Assembly (NCBI GenBank): GCA_029259935.1
Contig: JAJDEH010000090.1
Location: 1 to 6,674 of the forward strand
DNA from: Planctomycetota bacterium
GTDB taxonomy: Bacteria > Planctomycetota > Planctomycetia > Pirellulales > Pirellulaceae
Length of the DNA: 6,674 nt
Direction of reading: 5' to 3'
A model generated the notes under the pieces. It was not told the DNA's origin and searched no databases. It worked only from the letters and a program-made list of their open reading frames with translations. Position numbers and translations under genes: made by a program. How positions within the stretch are numbered: the stretch's first letter is position 1; each line of letters opens with the position of its first letter. Positions 1 to 6,051 of this stretch are shown piece by piece.

Positions 1-870
1 GGCAGTAGCGCGAGTGAAAGTAGTCCGTTTCAAAAGGAGGTCCACCTCCCCGCGGCCGAAACTGGGCTTTCAGAAAACTCTTATGGTGGCCCACGGATCG
101 CCCAAGCAAATGCAGGCGGAAAACTTGAGAGTGACACGGACCAAGCCGTTGGCACGGATGGCCCCGTGGCGAATATCGAACGCAATATCATCTATACGGC
201 CAACGTCGACATGGTTGTCGACGAAATTGCCGAAGTCAAAAAGAAAATTCGATCGCTGCTCGAACAACATGGCGGATATCAATCGAATTACAGCGAACAG
301 AAGGTTTATCGCAACCAATTGAAGGCCAAGTGGGTTCTGCGAGTTCCGTCGGCGAAGTTTCACGCGTTTCTAGATGAGATCGATACCCTCGGACAAACCG
401 ACAGCCTGCAGCAGAATTCCCAGGACGTCACGGAAGAGTTCGTCGATCTCGGTCGCCGATTGGAAAACAAGAAACGGCTCGAAGAACGGATCCTAAAACT
501 ACTCGATGAAAAGACCGGCGAGATCAAAGAGGTGCTGGAGGTCGAGACGCAGTTGTCGCGCGTGCGCGAAGATATCGAGCGGATGGAAGGGCGGCTGAAT
601 TACTTGAAGGAAGTGACCGCCATGACCACGATCACGCTGACTGCTCAGGAGAAAGACGACTACGTTCCCGAGGAAGTCGCCGGCTTTGGCACTCGAATCA
701 ACAACACGTTTTCCAACTCGATCGAAGGCGTCACTGGTTTCTTTCAGGGCCTTGTGCTCGCCGCGACCGCGGTCGCTCCCTGGCTGGTCGTGTTTGGAGT
801 TCCGCTGGCGGCGGTCGTGATGATCTGGCGCAGGCGTCGCCGAGCCGCCAGAACGCGCACCAACGCGTAA
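1..870 (+). CDS. DUF4349 domain membrane protein, 5'-truncated by the window edge
   Basis: The reading frame is open from base 1 to the TAA at 868-870, giving 289 visible residues. The GTG at 166 is not a convincing start, because the frame continues upstream as a Ser/Gly/Ala/Glu-rich linker that fits the spacer between a signal or lipoprotein peptide and a DUF4349 domain. The domain begins at about visible residue 61 (RNIIYTA). Family hallmarks follow: an HGGY turn, the RVPSAKF strand, QDVTEEFVDL, and a charged coiled coil at about residues 152-203 (LEVETQLSRVREDIERMEGRL). A hydrophobic segment at about 249-276 is followed by five arginines, so the C-terminus should be anchored with the tail in the cytoplasm and the domain outside. 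The biochemical role of DUF4349 proteins is not established. The 3' end faces the next gene across 16 bp. Confidence 0.88.
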   Translation, partial: GSSASESSPFQKEVHLPAAETGLSENSYGGPRIAQANAGGKLESDTDQAVGTDGPVANIERNIIYTANVDMVVDEIAEVKKKIRSLLEQHGGYQSNYSEQKVYRNQLKAKWVLRVPSAKFHAFLDEIDTLGQTDSLQQNSQDVTEEFVDLGRRLENKKRLEERILKLLDEKTGEIKEVLEVETQLSRVREDIERMEGRLNYLKEVTAMTTITLTAQEKDDYVPEEVAGFGTRINNTFSNSIEGVTGFFQGLVLAATAVAPWLVVFGVPLAAVVMIWRRRRRAARTRTNA

Positions 871-886
871 GGCTGTCGAGAACGGA

Positions 887-1441
887 TCACAAAGCCGCCT
901 CGAATAGTCGCAAGGCAAACACGCCTCCGGCTATCAGCCAGAACAACAGTCCCGCAACGATGCCGACTAGCAGCCGACCGCGGGACCCTTTGAATTTGGC
1001 CGCCAGTTCACCGTGGGGCGAAAAGCTATTGGGACTACGAAGCTCGGCGAATTGGGCATTTAGCGCGTACCAGCAGTAAAGTCGATACAAGTACCAAGGC
1101 AACATCACCAGCCAAATTGGAGCGCAAAGGCACCACGCCAGCAAGATTACCAAGAATACCATTTGCGCGTCCGACACGACGGCCTTCACTCGGCGGACAC
1201 CCGCTTCCGTAAGATCGAATACAGGCGGTTCATTAGGCGACCGCTCAGTGACGACGGGTGACGCGTAGGGGTTGGAGTCCGTTGTTGCCGTGGGATTTGG
1301 TTCGGCCACCGTCGCCAAAAAACGATCGGACTCCAAATGATAGCCGCACGCCACGCACAAAACGGCACCGGCGGCGAGCGCGTTGCCACAGGAGGGACAG
1401 CTTTCGTGGGAATCCGGATTTTGCCCGCTGGGCGTGTTCAT
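887..1441 (-). CDS. zinc-ribbon membrane protein with NPYASP motif
   Basis: This 184-residue protein opens with a zinc ribbon, CPSCG (C15, C18) and CVACG (C29, C32), which should bind one zinc. A Pro/Thr-rich linker follows with NPYASP at residues 57-62, a short motif I associate with many otherwise unrelated planctomycete membrane proteins. A hydrophobic, Trp/Tyr/Cys-rich stretch at about 94-125 (one long or two short membrane segments) and a second at 157-178 place it in the membrane, with the ribbon probably cytoplasmic. I took the ATG at 1441 as the start; a GTG immediately upstream (1444) is an alternative. No Shine-Dalgarno-like sequence precedes either. The function is unknown. It could be a small regulatory or scaffold membrane protein; no catalytic motif is visible. 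It is transcribed divergently from the glycosidase-like gene, across the AGAATGA repeats. Confidence 0.8.
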   Translation of the reverse strand: MNTPSGQNPDSHESCPSCGNALAAGAVLCVACGYHLESDRFLATVAEPNPTATTDSNPYASPVVTERSPNEPPVFDLTEAGVRRVKAVVSDAQMVFLVILLAWCLCAPIWLVMLPWYLYRLYCWYALNAQFAELRSPNSFSPHGELAAKFKGSRGRLLVGIVAGLLFWLIAGGVFALRLFEAAL

Positions 1442-1450
1442 CACACAATT

Positions 1451-1490
1451 CAGAATGAGATAGGTTAGATTAGAATGACATAGAATGACC
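1451..1490. repeat. AGAATGA short repeats in 10-bp register
   Basis: Four consecutive 10-bp blocks fill 1451-1490. Three carry AGAATGA, at 1452-1458, 1472-1478 and 1482-1488; the last two blocks are TAGAATGACA and TAGAATGACC. The second block (TAGGTTAGAT) shares only its first letters. The copies therefore sit 20 and 10 bp apart, on one face of the helix. They lie 10-49 bp upstream of the zinc-ribbon start codon and 72-111 bp upstream of the glycosidase-like start. They could be a multi-site operator for either gene or a degenerate dispersed repeat. The repeat itself is directly visible; any binding role is inference. Confidence 0.7.
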
Positions 1491-1549
1491 GATGAGACGA
1501 GCGAAGTTTAAGCGGGAAAGGCATCACGCACTCCGTGCTCGGCACAATG

Positions 1550-1557
1550 AAGGCAGG
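1550..1557 (+). promoter_or_regulatory. weak ribosome binding site for the beta-propeller gene
   Basis: AAGGCAGG lies 4-11 nt before the ATG at 1562. It supports that start over the in-frame ATG at 1547 and GTG at 1535, which have no purine-rich stretch at a suitable distance. Confidence 0.45.
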
Positions 1558-1561
1558 TGTT

Positions 1562-3175
1562 ATGGACCGAAGGCAATTCATTCAGTCGGCGGGAACCGTG
1601 ACCGCCGCCAGTCTGGTAACGGCGGCACACCTTCACGGCGACGAGACCAGCAACGACCAATCCCCCGCGGCCGCTCGCTCGCGCACCACGGGAAGTTGGT
1701 TCGACCCAACTCGCACCTGGCATTTCTTCGACCTGTGGCACTTCGACCATCTCGACCAATTGAAACTGCGGCAGGGCCGAGCACAGTGGCAGCCCGAGGC
1801 GACTTTCGTCGATCCGCCGATCGGCAACTTGTCCGCCTGGCCAACGGTCTTTCGCGACGAGGCAAGTGGCCGCTGGCGGATGCTCTACTCGGCCGGCTGG
1901 AAACCGCATCAGTTGATGATTGCCGAGAGCGACGATGGCCGGCGCTGGCGGCCGCTGCCTCAACCGGACATCCAACCCGAGGGCGGCAAGATTGCCCCGC
2001 ATCATTTGTTCACACTGCCAGACGGCAGTGGCGGCGGCGTGTACCTCGATCCCGTGGCTGCGGACGGCTTTCCGTTCAAGGTCTTTGTTCATCGGCAGGG
2101 GAAACCGGCTTACGAGCGAGCCATCGCCGATCCCAAGCACCGCTGGCACGAACTGGCCCGCCGCGCCGGTCCTCAGAAATATATCAACGACGAATTTACA
2201 CTCGTTTCGCGGGACGGAATTCACTGGGAGTCCCGGCTGGACTTGGCTTGGTCGCTGCCCGACTGGCATCCCGAGCCGCCGATCTTCGGCTTCTTTAACC
2301 GCTTCACCCAACAACACGCGATGACCGTGCGGCCCGGCTGGGGCGATCGCCGACAGTGCCTGCAAACGACCGGCGACTTCAAGAATTGGTCCGGGCCGCG
2401 CTTGCTGCTTCAGCCTGATTTGCTGGACGAGGAGTTGATTGAGTTATACGGCATGCCCACCTTTCCCTACGGAGATGGCTACGTCGGTCTGCTGTGGGTT
2501 TTTCACTGCGAGTCGACCGAGCCGACGCGGGGCTTCAATCGATTCACCGGACCACTCGATTGCCAACTTGTCTTTAGCCACGACGGCATCCGGTTTGACC
2601 GTGGCTTGCGCGAGGCGTTTATCGCGGCTGGCAAACCGGGTGAAGCGATCGGTGGCGCGATCGAACCTTCCTGCCTGGTGGAGACCGACGACGAGATCCG
2701 CATCTATTCATCGGCGTCGAAAGTTCACCACGGCAGAAGCCGCGATGCCAAGCGGCAGGGCGTCGAGGATGTCGCGTCGATCACGCTGCACACCCTTAGA
2801 AAGGACGGTTTGACCTTCCTGGAAACCGCCGGCGACCAGGGCCGCTTCATTAGCAAACCGCTCGTGCTGCTCTCGCCCGAGCTGAACATCAACGGCTCGT
2901 CGCCCCGGGGAGAGGTTCGTTTTCAACTGACCGACATGGAGAGCCGGCCGGTCGCGGGGTTTACGTTTGAAGATTCGGTTGCGCTCATGGCGGACGATTC
3001 GATGCGATTCACGGTTCGCTGGAACAAGGGCCGCCTTGAAGACATCGTCGGCAAGATTGTCCGACTGGAAGTGCAAATGCGGCACGCACGGCTGTTCGCC
3101 ATCCGCGGCCACTTTCATTTTATCGATGCGCAAGACCGCTCGCTGATCCAGGACGGCCAGCCGATCGCCGTCTAA
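1562..3175 (+). CDS. Tat-exported glycosidase-like beta-propeller protein
   Basis: This is a 537-residue protein. The ATG at 1562 is preferred over 1547 and 1535 because it begins exactly at MDRRQFIQSAG, a twin-arginine signal followed by an Ala/Val/Thr-rich hydrophobic stretch (residues 11-23). The protein should be exported folded through the Tat system. Residues about 45-425 read as a GH43/GH32-type beta-propeller: five SxDGxxW/F-like turns recur near 123 (SDDGRRW), 217 (SRDGIHW), 270 (TGDFKNW), 339 (SHDGIRF) and 413 (RKDGLTF), with SAWPTVFRD at 91-99, NDEFTL at 209-214 and IEPSCL at 367-372. Residues about 429-520 form a beta-sandwich-like tail (KPLVL, GEVRFQL, FTVRW, VRLEVQMRHARLFA) seen after such propellers in planctomycetes. 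The likely role is carbohydrate hydrolysis or binding outside the cytoplasm. The substrate and catalytic residues cannot be assigned from sequence alone. Confidence 0.85.
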   Translation: MDRRQFIQSAGTVTAASLVTAAHLHGDETSNDQSPAAARSRTTGSWFDPTRTWHFFDLWHFDHLDQLKLRQGRAQWQPEATFVDPPIGNLSAWPTVFRDEASGRWRMLYSAGWKPHQLMIAESDDGRRWRPLPQPDIQPEGGKIAPHHLFTLPDGSGGGVYLDPVAADGFPFKVFVHRQGKPAYERAIADPKHRWHELARRAGPQKYINDEFTLVSRDGIHWESRLDLAWSLPDWHPEPPIFGFFNRFTQQHAMTVRPGWGDRRQCLQTTGDFKNWSGPRLLLQPDLLDEELIELYGMPTFPYGDGYVGLLWVFHCESTEPTRGFNRFTGPLDCQLVFSHDGIRFDRGLREAFIAAGKPGEAIGGAIEPSCLVETDDEIRIYSSASKVHHGRSRDAKRQGVEDVASITLHTLRKDGLTFLETAGDQGRFISKPLVLLSPELNINGSSPRGEVRFQLTDMESRPVAGFTFEDSVALMADDSMRFTVRWNKGRLEDIVGKIVRLEVQMRHARLFAIRGHFHFIDAQDRSLIQDGQPIAV

Positions 3176-3213
3176 GGAACGACATTCTTGCGTCGCCTCT
3201 CAGACAACTCGGC

Positions 3214-3531
3214 TCACTTCAACAACAGCAACAACATCACGCTCGGCGTCTTCGCCACAATGCCGTGCTTTAAATCGGCGGGCATGTGAATCCAACTTCC
3301 AGGTACGGCATCGTGGCTGTCGTCACCCAGCGTGATGGTCGCCTCGCCTTGAACGAAGTGAAGGATTGCTGGCATCGACGCGGTGTGCTCCGAAAGTTCT
3401 TGGCCCGCCCCAAAGCCGAAGACCACCGCCTTCACGTCGTCGTCGTTGAACAGCGTACGAGTGAGAATCCCGTCGTCGGGCGGCTCGACCTCTTTGGCGA
3501 GATCGACAATGAACGTGTGTTGCGCGGTCAC
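3214..3531 (-). CDS. small single-domain cupin protein
   Basis: This 105-residue protein is a single cupin barrel without a signal peptide, so cytoplasmic. The GTG start at 3531 is supported by GGAG seven nucleotides upstream, and no in-frame ATG gives a full domain. The first cupin motif is recognisable as FGFGAGQELSEHTASMPAILHFVQGEA (residues 38-64) and the second as PGSWIHMPADLKHGI (77-91). Of the usual four metal ligands, only H49 and H89 are in place. The second His of HxH is Ala51, and no Glu sits where motif 1 expects it. It may bind metal weakly or differently, or bind a small ligand without metal. The C-terminus is a run of leucines (MLLLLLLK) forming the last strand. The gene is convergent with the propeller gene and divergent from the beta-helix gene. 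The ligand is unknown. Confidence 0.85.
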   Translation of the reverse strand: MTAQHTFIVDLAKEVEPPDDGILTRTLFNDDDVKAVVFGFGAGQELSEHTASMPAILHFVQGEATITLGDDSHDAVPGSWIHMPADLKHGIVAKTPSVMLLLLLK

Positions 3532-3538
3532 GGCACGG

Positions 3539-3542
3539 CTCC
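3539..3542 (-). promoter_or_regulatory. ribosome binding site fixing the cupin GTG start
   Basis: GGAG on the minus strand lies seven nucleotides before the GTG at 3531. This spacing supports GTG as the true start of the cupin gene. Confidence 0.65.
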
Positions 3543-3649
3543 AGTTTTTCTCTATTCTCGGATACGCGGGGCAGAACGCAATACTCCCATCACCTGAAAG
3601 ACGCGCTGATACCTGGTAAGATTGACAAGAAATCGACTAAGCAGTGCTT

Positions 3650-3655
3650 GGAAAG
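3650..3655 (+). promoter_or_regulatory. ribosome binding site of the beta-helix gene
   Basis: GGAAAG lies eight nucleotides before the ATG at 3664. It favours this start over the upstream in-frame TTG at 3622, which would add 14 residues ahead of a complete signal peptide. Confidence 0.55.
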
Positions 3656-3663
3656 AACCAACA

Positions 3664-4821
3664 ATGAAACAACGGCTTTGGCCTTTCGTCATTCTGGCTT
3701 GGGTGTCGGCGGTTGCCGCTGGAGAAGACAGCGTCACCACACGAGAAGAACTTGCGCGAGCGGCTCGGAGTGCCAGCCCCGGCACCACCGTGCTGATCGC
3801 CCCGGGCAAGTATCGCGGTGGTTTGAACTTCAATCAGCTACATGGAGAAAAAGGCAAAGCAATCGTGTTTGCGGCCTCGGATCCCAAACGGCCGCCCGTT
3901 TTCCAGGGCGGGACATCCGGCTTCCATCTGACCGACGTGAGCTATGTAGAACTCCACAATCTTGTGCTGACCGAGGCGACCGGAAACGGACTCAATATCG
4001 ACGATGGCGGTTCCGACGACAGTCCCAGCCACCACCTCGTCTTGCGCGGCCTGACGATTCGCGACATCGGCCCCAATGGCAATCGCGACGGCATCAAACT
4101 GTCGGGCGTGGACGAGTTTCGCGTGGAGTCTTGCACCGTCGAACGTTGGGGTAACAGCGGCTCGGCCATCGACATGGTGGGCTGTCACCAGGGCGTCGTC
4201 GTCGGATGCACATTTCGCCACGCCGATGCGCCTTCGGGCAGCGGAGTGCAAACCAAAGGGGGCAGCAAGGACATTGTCATTCAAAGATGCCGCTTTGAAA
4301 ACGCCGGCGGACGGGCGGTGAATCTTGGTGGCAGCACCGGCCTCGGCTATTTCCGTCCCCAACCGAGCCGCTACGAAGCCAAGGACATTGTTGTGGAGGA
4401 CTGCACGTTCATTGGGTCGATGGCTCCCGTTTCATTCGTGGGGATCGACGGAGCGGTCGTTCGTTACAACACCATCTTTCGCCCAACGCGTTGGGTAGCG
4501 AGGATTCTCCAAGAGACTCGTGGCCCTGAGTTCGTGCCGTGCCGCAACGGACAATTCACGAACAACATCATCGTCTTTCGCTCGGACGAGTTGAGAACGG
4601 CGGTGAACGTCGGCGCGGGCACGACACCCACGACGTTCAAGTTCGCCAAGAACCACTGGTACTGTTTAGACAATGCTCATAGAAGTAGCCGGCTGACGCT
4701 TCCCGTAAAGGAAGTGAATGGGGATTACGGACAAGACCCACAATTCATGAATGCGGGCGAGGGCGATTTTCGATTGAAGAAAACGAGTCCCGTCCGCCAG
4801 GCCGGAGTTCGGGCGAATTGA
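3664..4821 (+). CDS. secreted right-handed parallel beta-helix protein
   Basis: This 385-residue protein starts with a Sec signal peptide (MKQRLWPFVILAWVSAVAAG), with cleavage likely at residues 18-20. The mature part opens with an N-terminal cap typical of this fold (TREELARAARSASPGTTVLIAPGKY, 25-50). Successive beta-helix rungs follow: VELHNLVLTEA (95-105), LVLRGLTIRDI (126-135), RVESCTVERWG (153-163), VVVGCTFRHA (178-187), IVIQRCRFENA (204-214), IVVEDCTFIGS (242-252) and AVVRYNTIFRP (264-274). A Cys recurs at the same rung position in four of them (157, 182, 209, 247) and is replaced by Asn269 in the next. The tail (YGQDPQFMNAGEGDFRLKKTSP, 355-376) is the usual closing motif of such proteins. 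The architecture resembles PL6/chondroitinase-B-like enzymes, so polysaccharide lyase or binding activity is possible, but no catalytic set is confirmed. It should act in the periplasm or outside the cell. Confidence 0.87.
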   Translation: MKQRLWPFVILAWVSAVAAGEDSVTTREELARAARSASPGTTVLIAPGKYRGGLNFNQLHGEKGKAIVFAASDPKRPPVFQGGTSGFHLTDVSYVELHNLVLTEATGNGLNIDDGGSDDSPSHHLVLRGLTIRDIGPNGNRDGIKLSGVDEFRVESCTVERWGNSGSAIDMVGCHQGVVVGCTFRHADAPSGSGVQTKGGSKDIVIQRCRFENAGGRAVNLGGSTGLGYFRPQPSRYEAKDIVVEDCTFIGSMAPVSFVGIDGAVVRYNTIFRPTRWVARILQETRGPEFVPCRNGQFTNNIIVFRSDELRTAVNVGAGTTPTTFKFAKNHWYCLDNAHRSSRLTLPVKEVNGDYGQDPQFMNAGEGDFRLKKTSPVRQAGVRAN

Positions 4822-4854
4822 TTGCAGGTGACGACACGTCGCGATCTGGCCGAG

Positions 4855-5877
4855 TTACGCGCGGACCGCTTCCAGCACGCAGAACAGTGACGTGGTCTCG
4901 ACAATGCGGTTCAGCCTCAGCCCGGCTGCCTGAAACAGTTCAGCGAACTCGGCTTCGGTCCGTTCGCGTCCGCCGTGGGTGGCATGCAGCATCTCCAGAT
5001 CCATCAACATCGCCATCGAGCGGCTGTTGTCGTCGGTAATGACCGCTTCGACCAACAGCACCTTTCCGTCGCCCTGCATCGCCGCACGCATCTGTTGCAA
5101 AATCTTCAGCGCATGCTCGTCATCCCAGTCGTGGATGATGTTCTTGGCGATGTAAGCGTCGCCTGGCGGGATCGATTCAAAGAAATCCACGCCGAGGAGT
5201 TCGCAACGGTCGGATAGCCCGGCTGTTTCGATCGCGGTTTTCGCGCCTTCCACGACATGAGGCAGGTCACAAACTACGCCTCGCAATTCCGGGTGACGTT
5301 GCAATATGCGCGTCAACAGGTAACCGTGCCCGCCGCCGACATCGACCAGCTTTTCGATACCGCCGAAGTCATAGGCCGCGACTACAGCTTCGGACGCGGC
5401 GGCCGACATGCCAGTCATCGCGCCATTGAAGGCTTCGGAAAACGCCGGGTCGATCTGGCAGTAATCGAAGAAGCCCATGCCATGGACATGTTCAAATGCC
5501 GGTTCGCCCGTCGTAACGCTGTGTGGAAACGCGCCCCAGCCACGCCAGTGCGGATCGGCACCTTGGAACAGCGCCATGGATCTCATCGACCGAGGGTGGT
5601 CGGTTTGCAGCAATTCGCCGACTTCGTTGAGTCCGAACCTTCCCGGCTCGACTTCATCAAACAGGCCCAGCGCCGTCAGCGCTCGCAGAAGCCGATAGAC
5701 CGACGGTCCGTGAGCCCCGACGGCGCTGGCGATTTCATCACTGCTCTGCGGGCCATCACCAAGCTGGTCGGCAAGTCCTAGCTTCGCCGCCGTATGCACG
5801 GCAGCCGCCACCCAATGGCCCGTAATGAATTGCATCAGCCGCGCATTCGGCGGTTGTGGTTCGTTTTGCTGAGTCAT
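4855..5877 (-). CDS. SAM-dependent O-methyltransferase, acetylserotonin/COMT-like family
   Basis: This 340-residue cytoplasmic enzyme matches the usual length of the family. Residues about 12-95 form the winged-helix dimerisation domain (VHTAAKLGLADQLG, SVYRLLRALTALGLFDE, GEL LQTD). The catalytic domain carries the SAM-binding glycine loop DVGGGHGYL (179-187), the acidic DLPHVV strand (204-209), a second acidic GVDFFE (229-234), and KNIIHDWDDEHA (245-256). H249 there corresponds to the general base of COMT-type enzymes. GGRERTEAEF (302-311) is the typical substrate-side helix start. The ATG at 5877 is chosen because TTGGAG precedes it by seven nucleotides; the open frame runs on to a TTG at 6051, but that extension is not domain-like and overlaps the divergent promoter region. 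The methyl acceptor, probably a hydroxylated small aromatic or polyketide-like compound, cannot be told from sequence. Confidence 0.92.
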   Translation of the reverse strand: MTQQNEPQPPNARLMQFITGHWVAAAVHTAAKLGLADQLGDGPQSSDEIASAVGAHGPSVYRLLRALTALGLFDEVEPGRFGLNEVGELLQTDHPRSMRSMALFQGADPHWRGWGAFPHSVTTGEPAFEHVHGMGFFDYCQIDPAFSEAFNGAMTGMSAAASEAVVAAYDFGGIEKLVDVGGGHGYLLTRILQRHPELRGVVCDLPHVVEGAKTAIETAGLSDRCELLGVDFFESIPPGDAYIAKNIIHDWDDEHALKILQQMRAAMQGDGKVLLVEAVITDDNSRSMAMLMDLEMLHATHGGRERTEAEFAELFQAAGLRLNRIVETTSLFCVLEAVRA

Positions 5878-6051
5878 GATGAATCTCCAAATTGGTTCGC
5901 CGTGCTGCGGCGCGGAATCGTCTCGGCTATGATAGTGTTCCCACACGCGTTCCGACGAGGGGTTGAGAGAAACGTACGACTGGCACGCTGGGCTTTCCAT
6001 TTCTTCCGCGGCCCGCCATTGCGTTGCCAGGGGCCGAAATGACGAAAACAA
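5878..6051. promoter_or_regulatory. divergent control region between methyltransferase and oxidoreductase
   Basis: This 174-bp gap separates two divergent start codons, so it should hold both promoters. A TATGAT at 5928-5933 (TATCAT on the other strand at 5934-5929) resembles a -10 box in both directions, but no matching -35 box stands 16-18 bp away in either orientation. No gene-sized reading frame with a domain is present. Confidence 0.4.
5885..5890 (-). promoter_or_regulatory. ribosome binding site fixing the methyltransferase start
   Basis: TTGGAG on the minus strand ends seven nucleotides before the ATG at 5877. It decides this start over the longer open frame that reaches 6051. Confidence 0.65.

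Larger units (their letters stand above)
3532..3663. promoter_or_regulatory. divergent control region between cupin and beta-helix genes
   Basis: By position this 132-bp gap must carry the promoters of both flanking genes. I can see the ribosome binding sites at its ends but no convincing sigma-70 pair; a TTGACA at 3622-3627 has no -10 partner at a proper distance. No repeat or hairpin of note was seen. Confidence 0.4.

Noticed and set aside
166..168. GTG at 166 as the start of the DUF4349 gene
   Set aside because: The frame is open upstream to base 1 with linker-like composition, and DUF4349 proteins normally have an N-terminal export signal, which a start at 166 would lack.
14..363. Plus frame 14-322 and minus frame 70-363 at the window start
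   Set aside because: Both overlap the DUF4349 reading frame, which is open from base 1 and continues into a recognisable domain.
1528..1538. GCAC-TCC-GTGC small hairpin upstream of the beta-propeller start
   Set aside because: A four-base stem in GC-rich DNA is expected by chance, and flanking bases do not extend it.
1508..2365. Long minus-strand frame (285 codons) opposite the beta-propeller gene, and a 268-codon plus frame at 1492-2298
   Set aside because: Both are Arg/Pro-rich, show no domain pattern, and overlap a plus-strand protein with a signal peptide and clear blade motifs. They are by-products of GC-rich coding DNA.
3595..3627. Possible promoter CTGAAA-N16-TAAGAT, and a TTGACA at 3622
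   Set aside because: Each matches only one or part of the sigma-70 elements; TTGACA lacks a -10 partner and the other pair has four of six matches in each box.
4832..4841. CGAC-AC-GTCG inverted repeat as a terminator in the convergent gap
   Set aside because: A two-base loop and four-base stem with no following T run would not make a working intrinsic terminator.
5257..5781. 174-codon plus-strand frame inside the methyltransferase
   Set aside because: It is antisense to a fully recognisable enzyme and has no domain pattern of its own.
5878..6051. 58-codon N-terminal extension of the methyltransferase to a TTG at 6051
   Set aside because: It has no family resemblance, would overlap the divergent promoter region, and a good GGAG site stands before the ATG at 5877.
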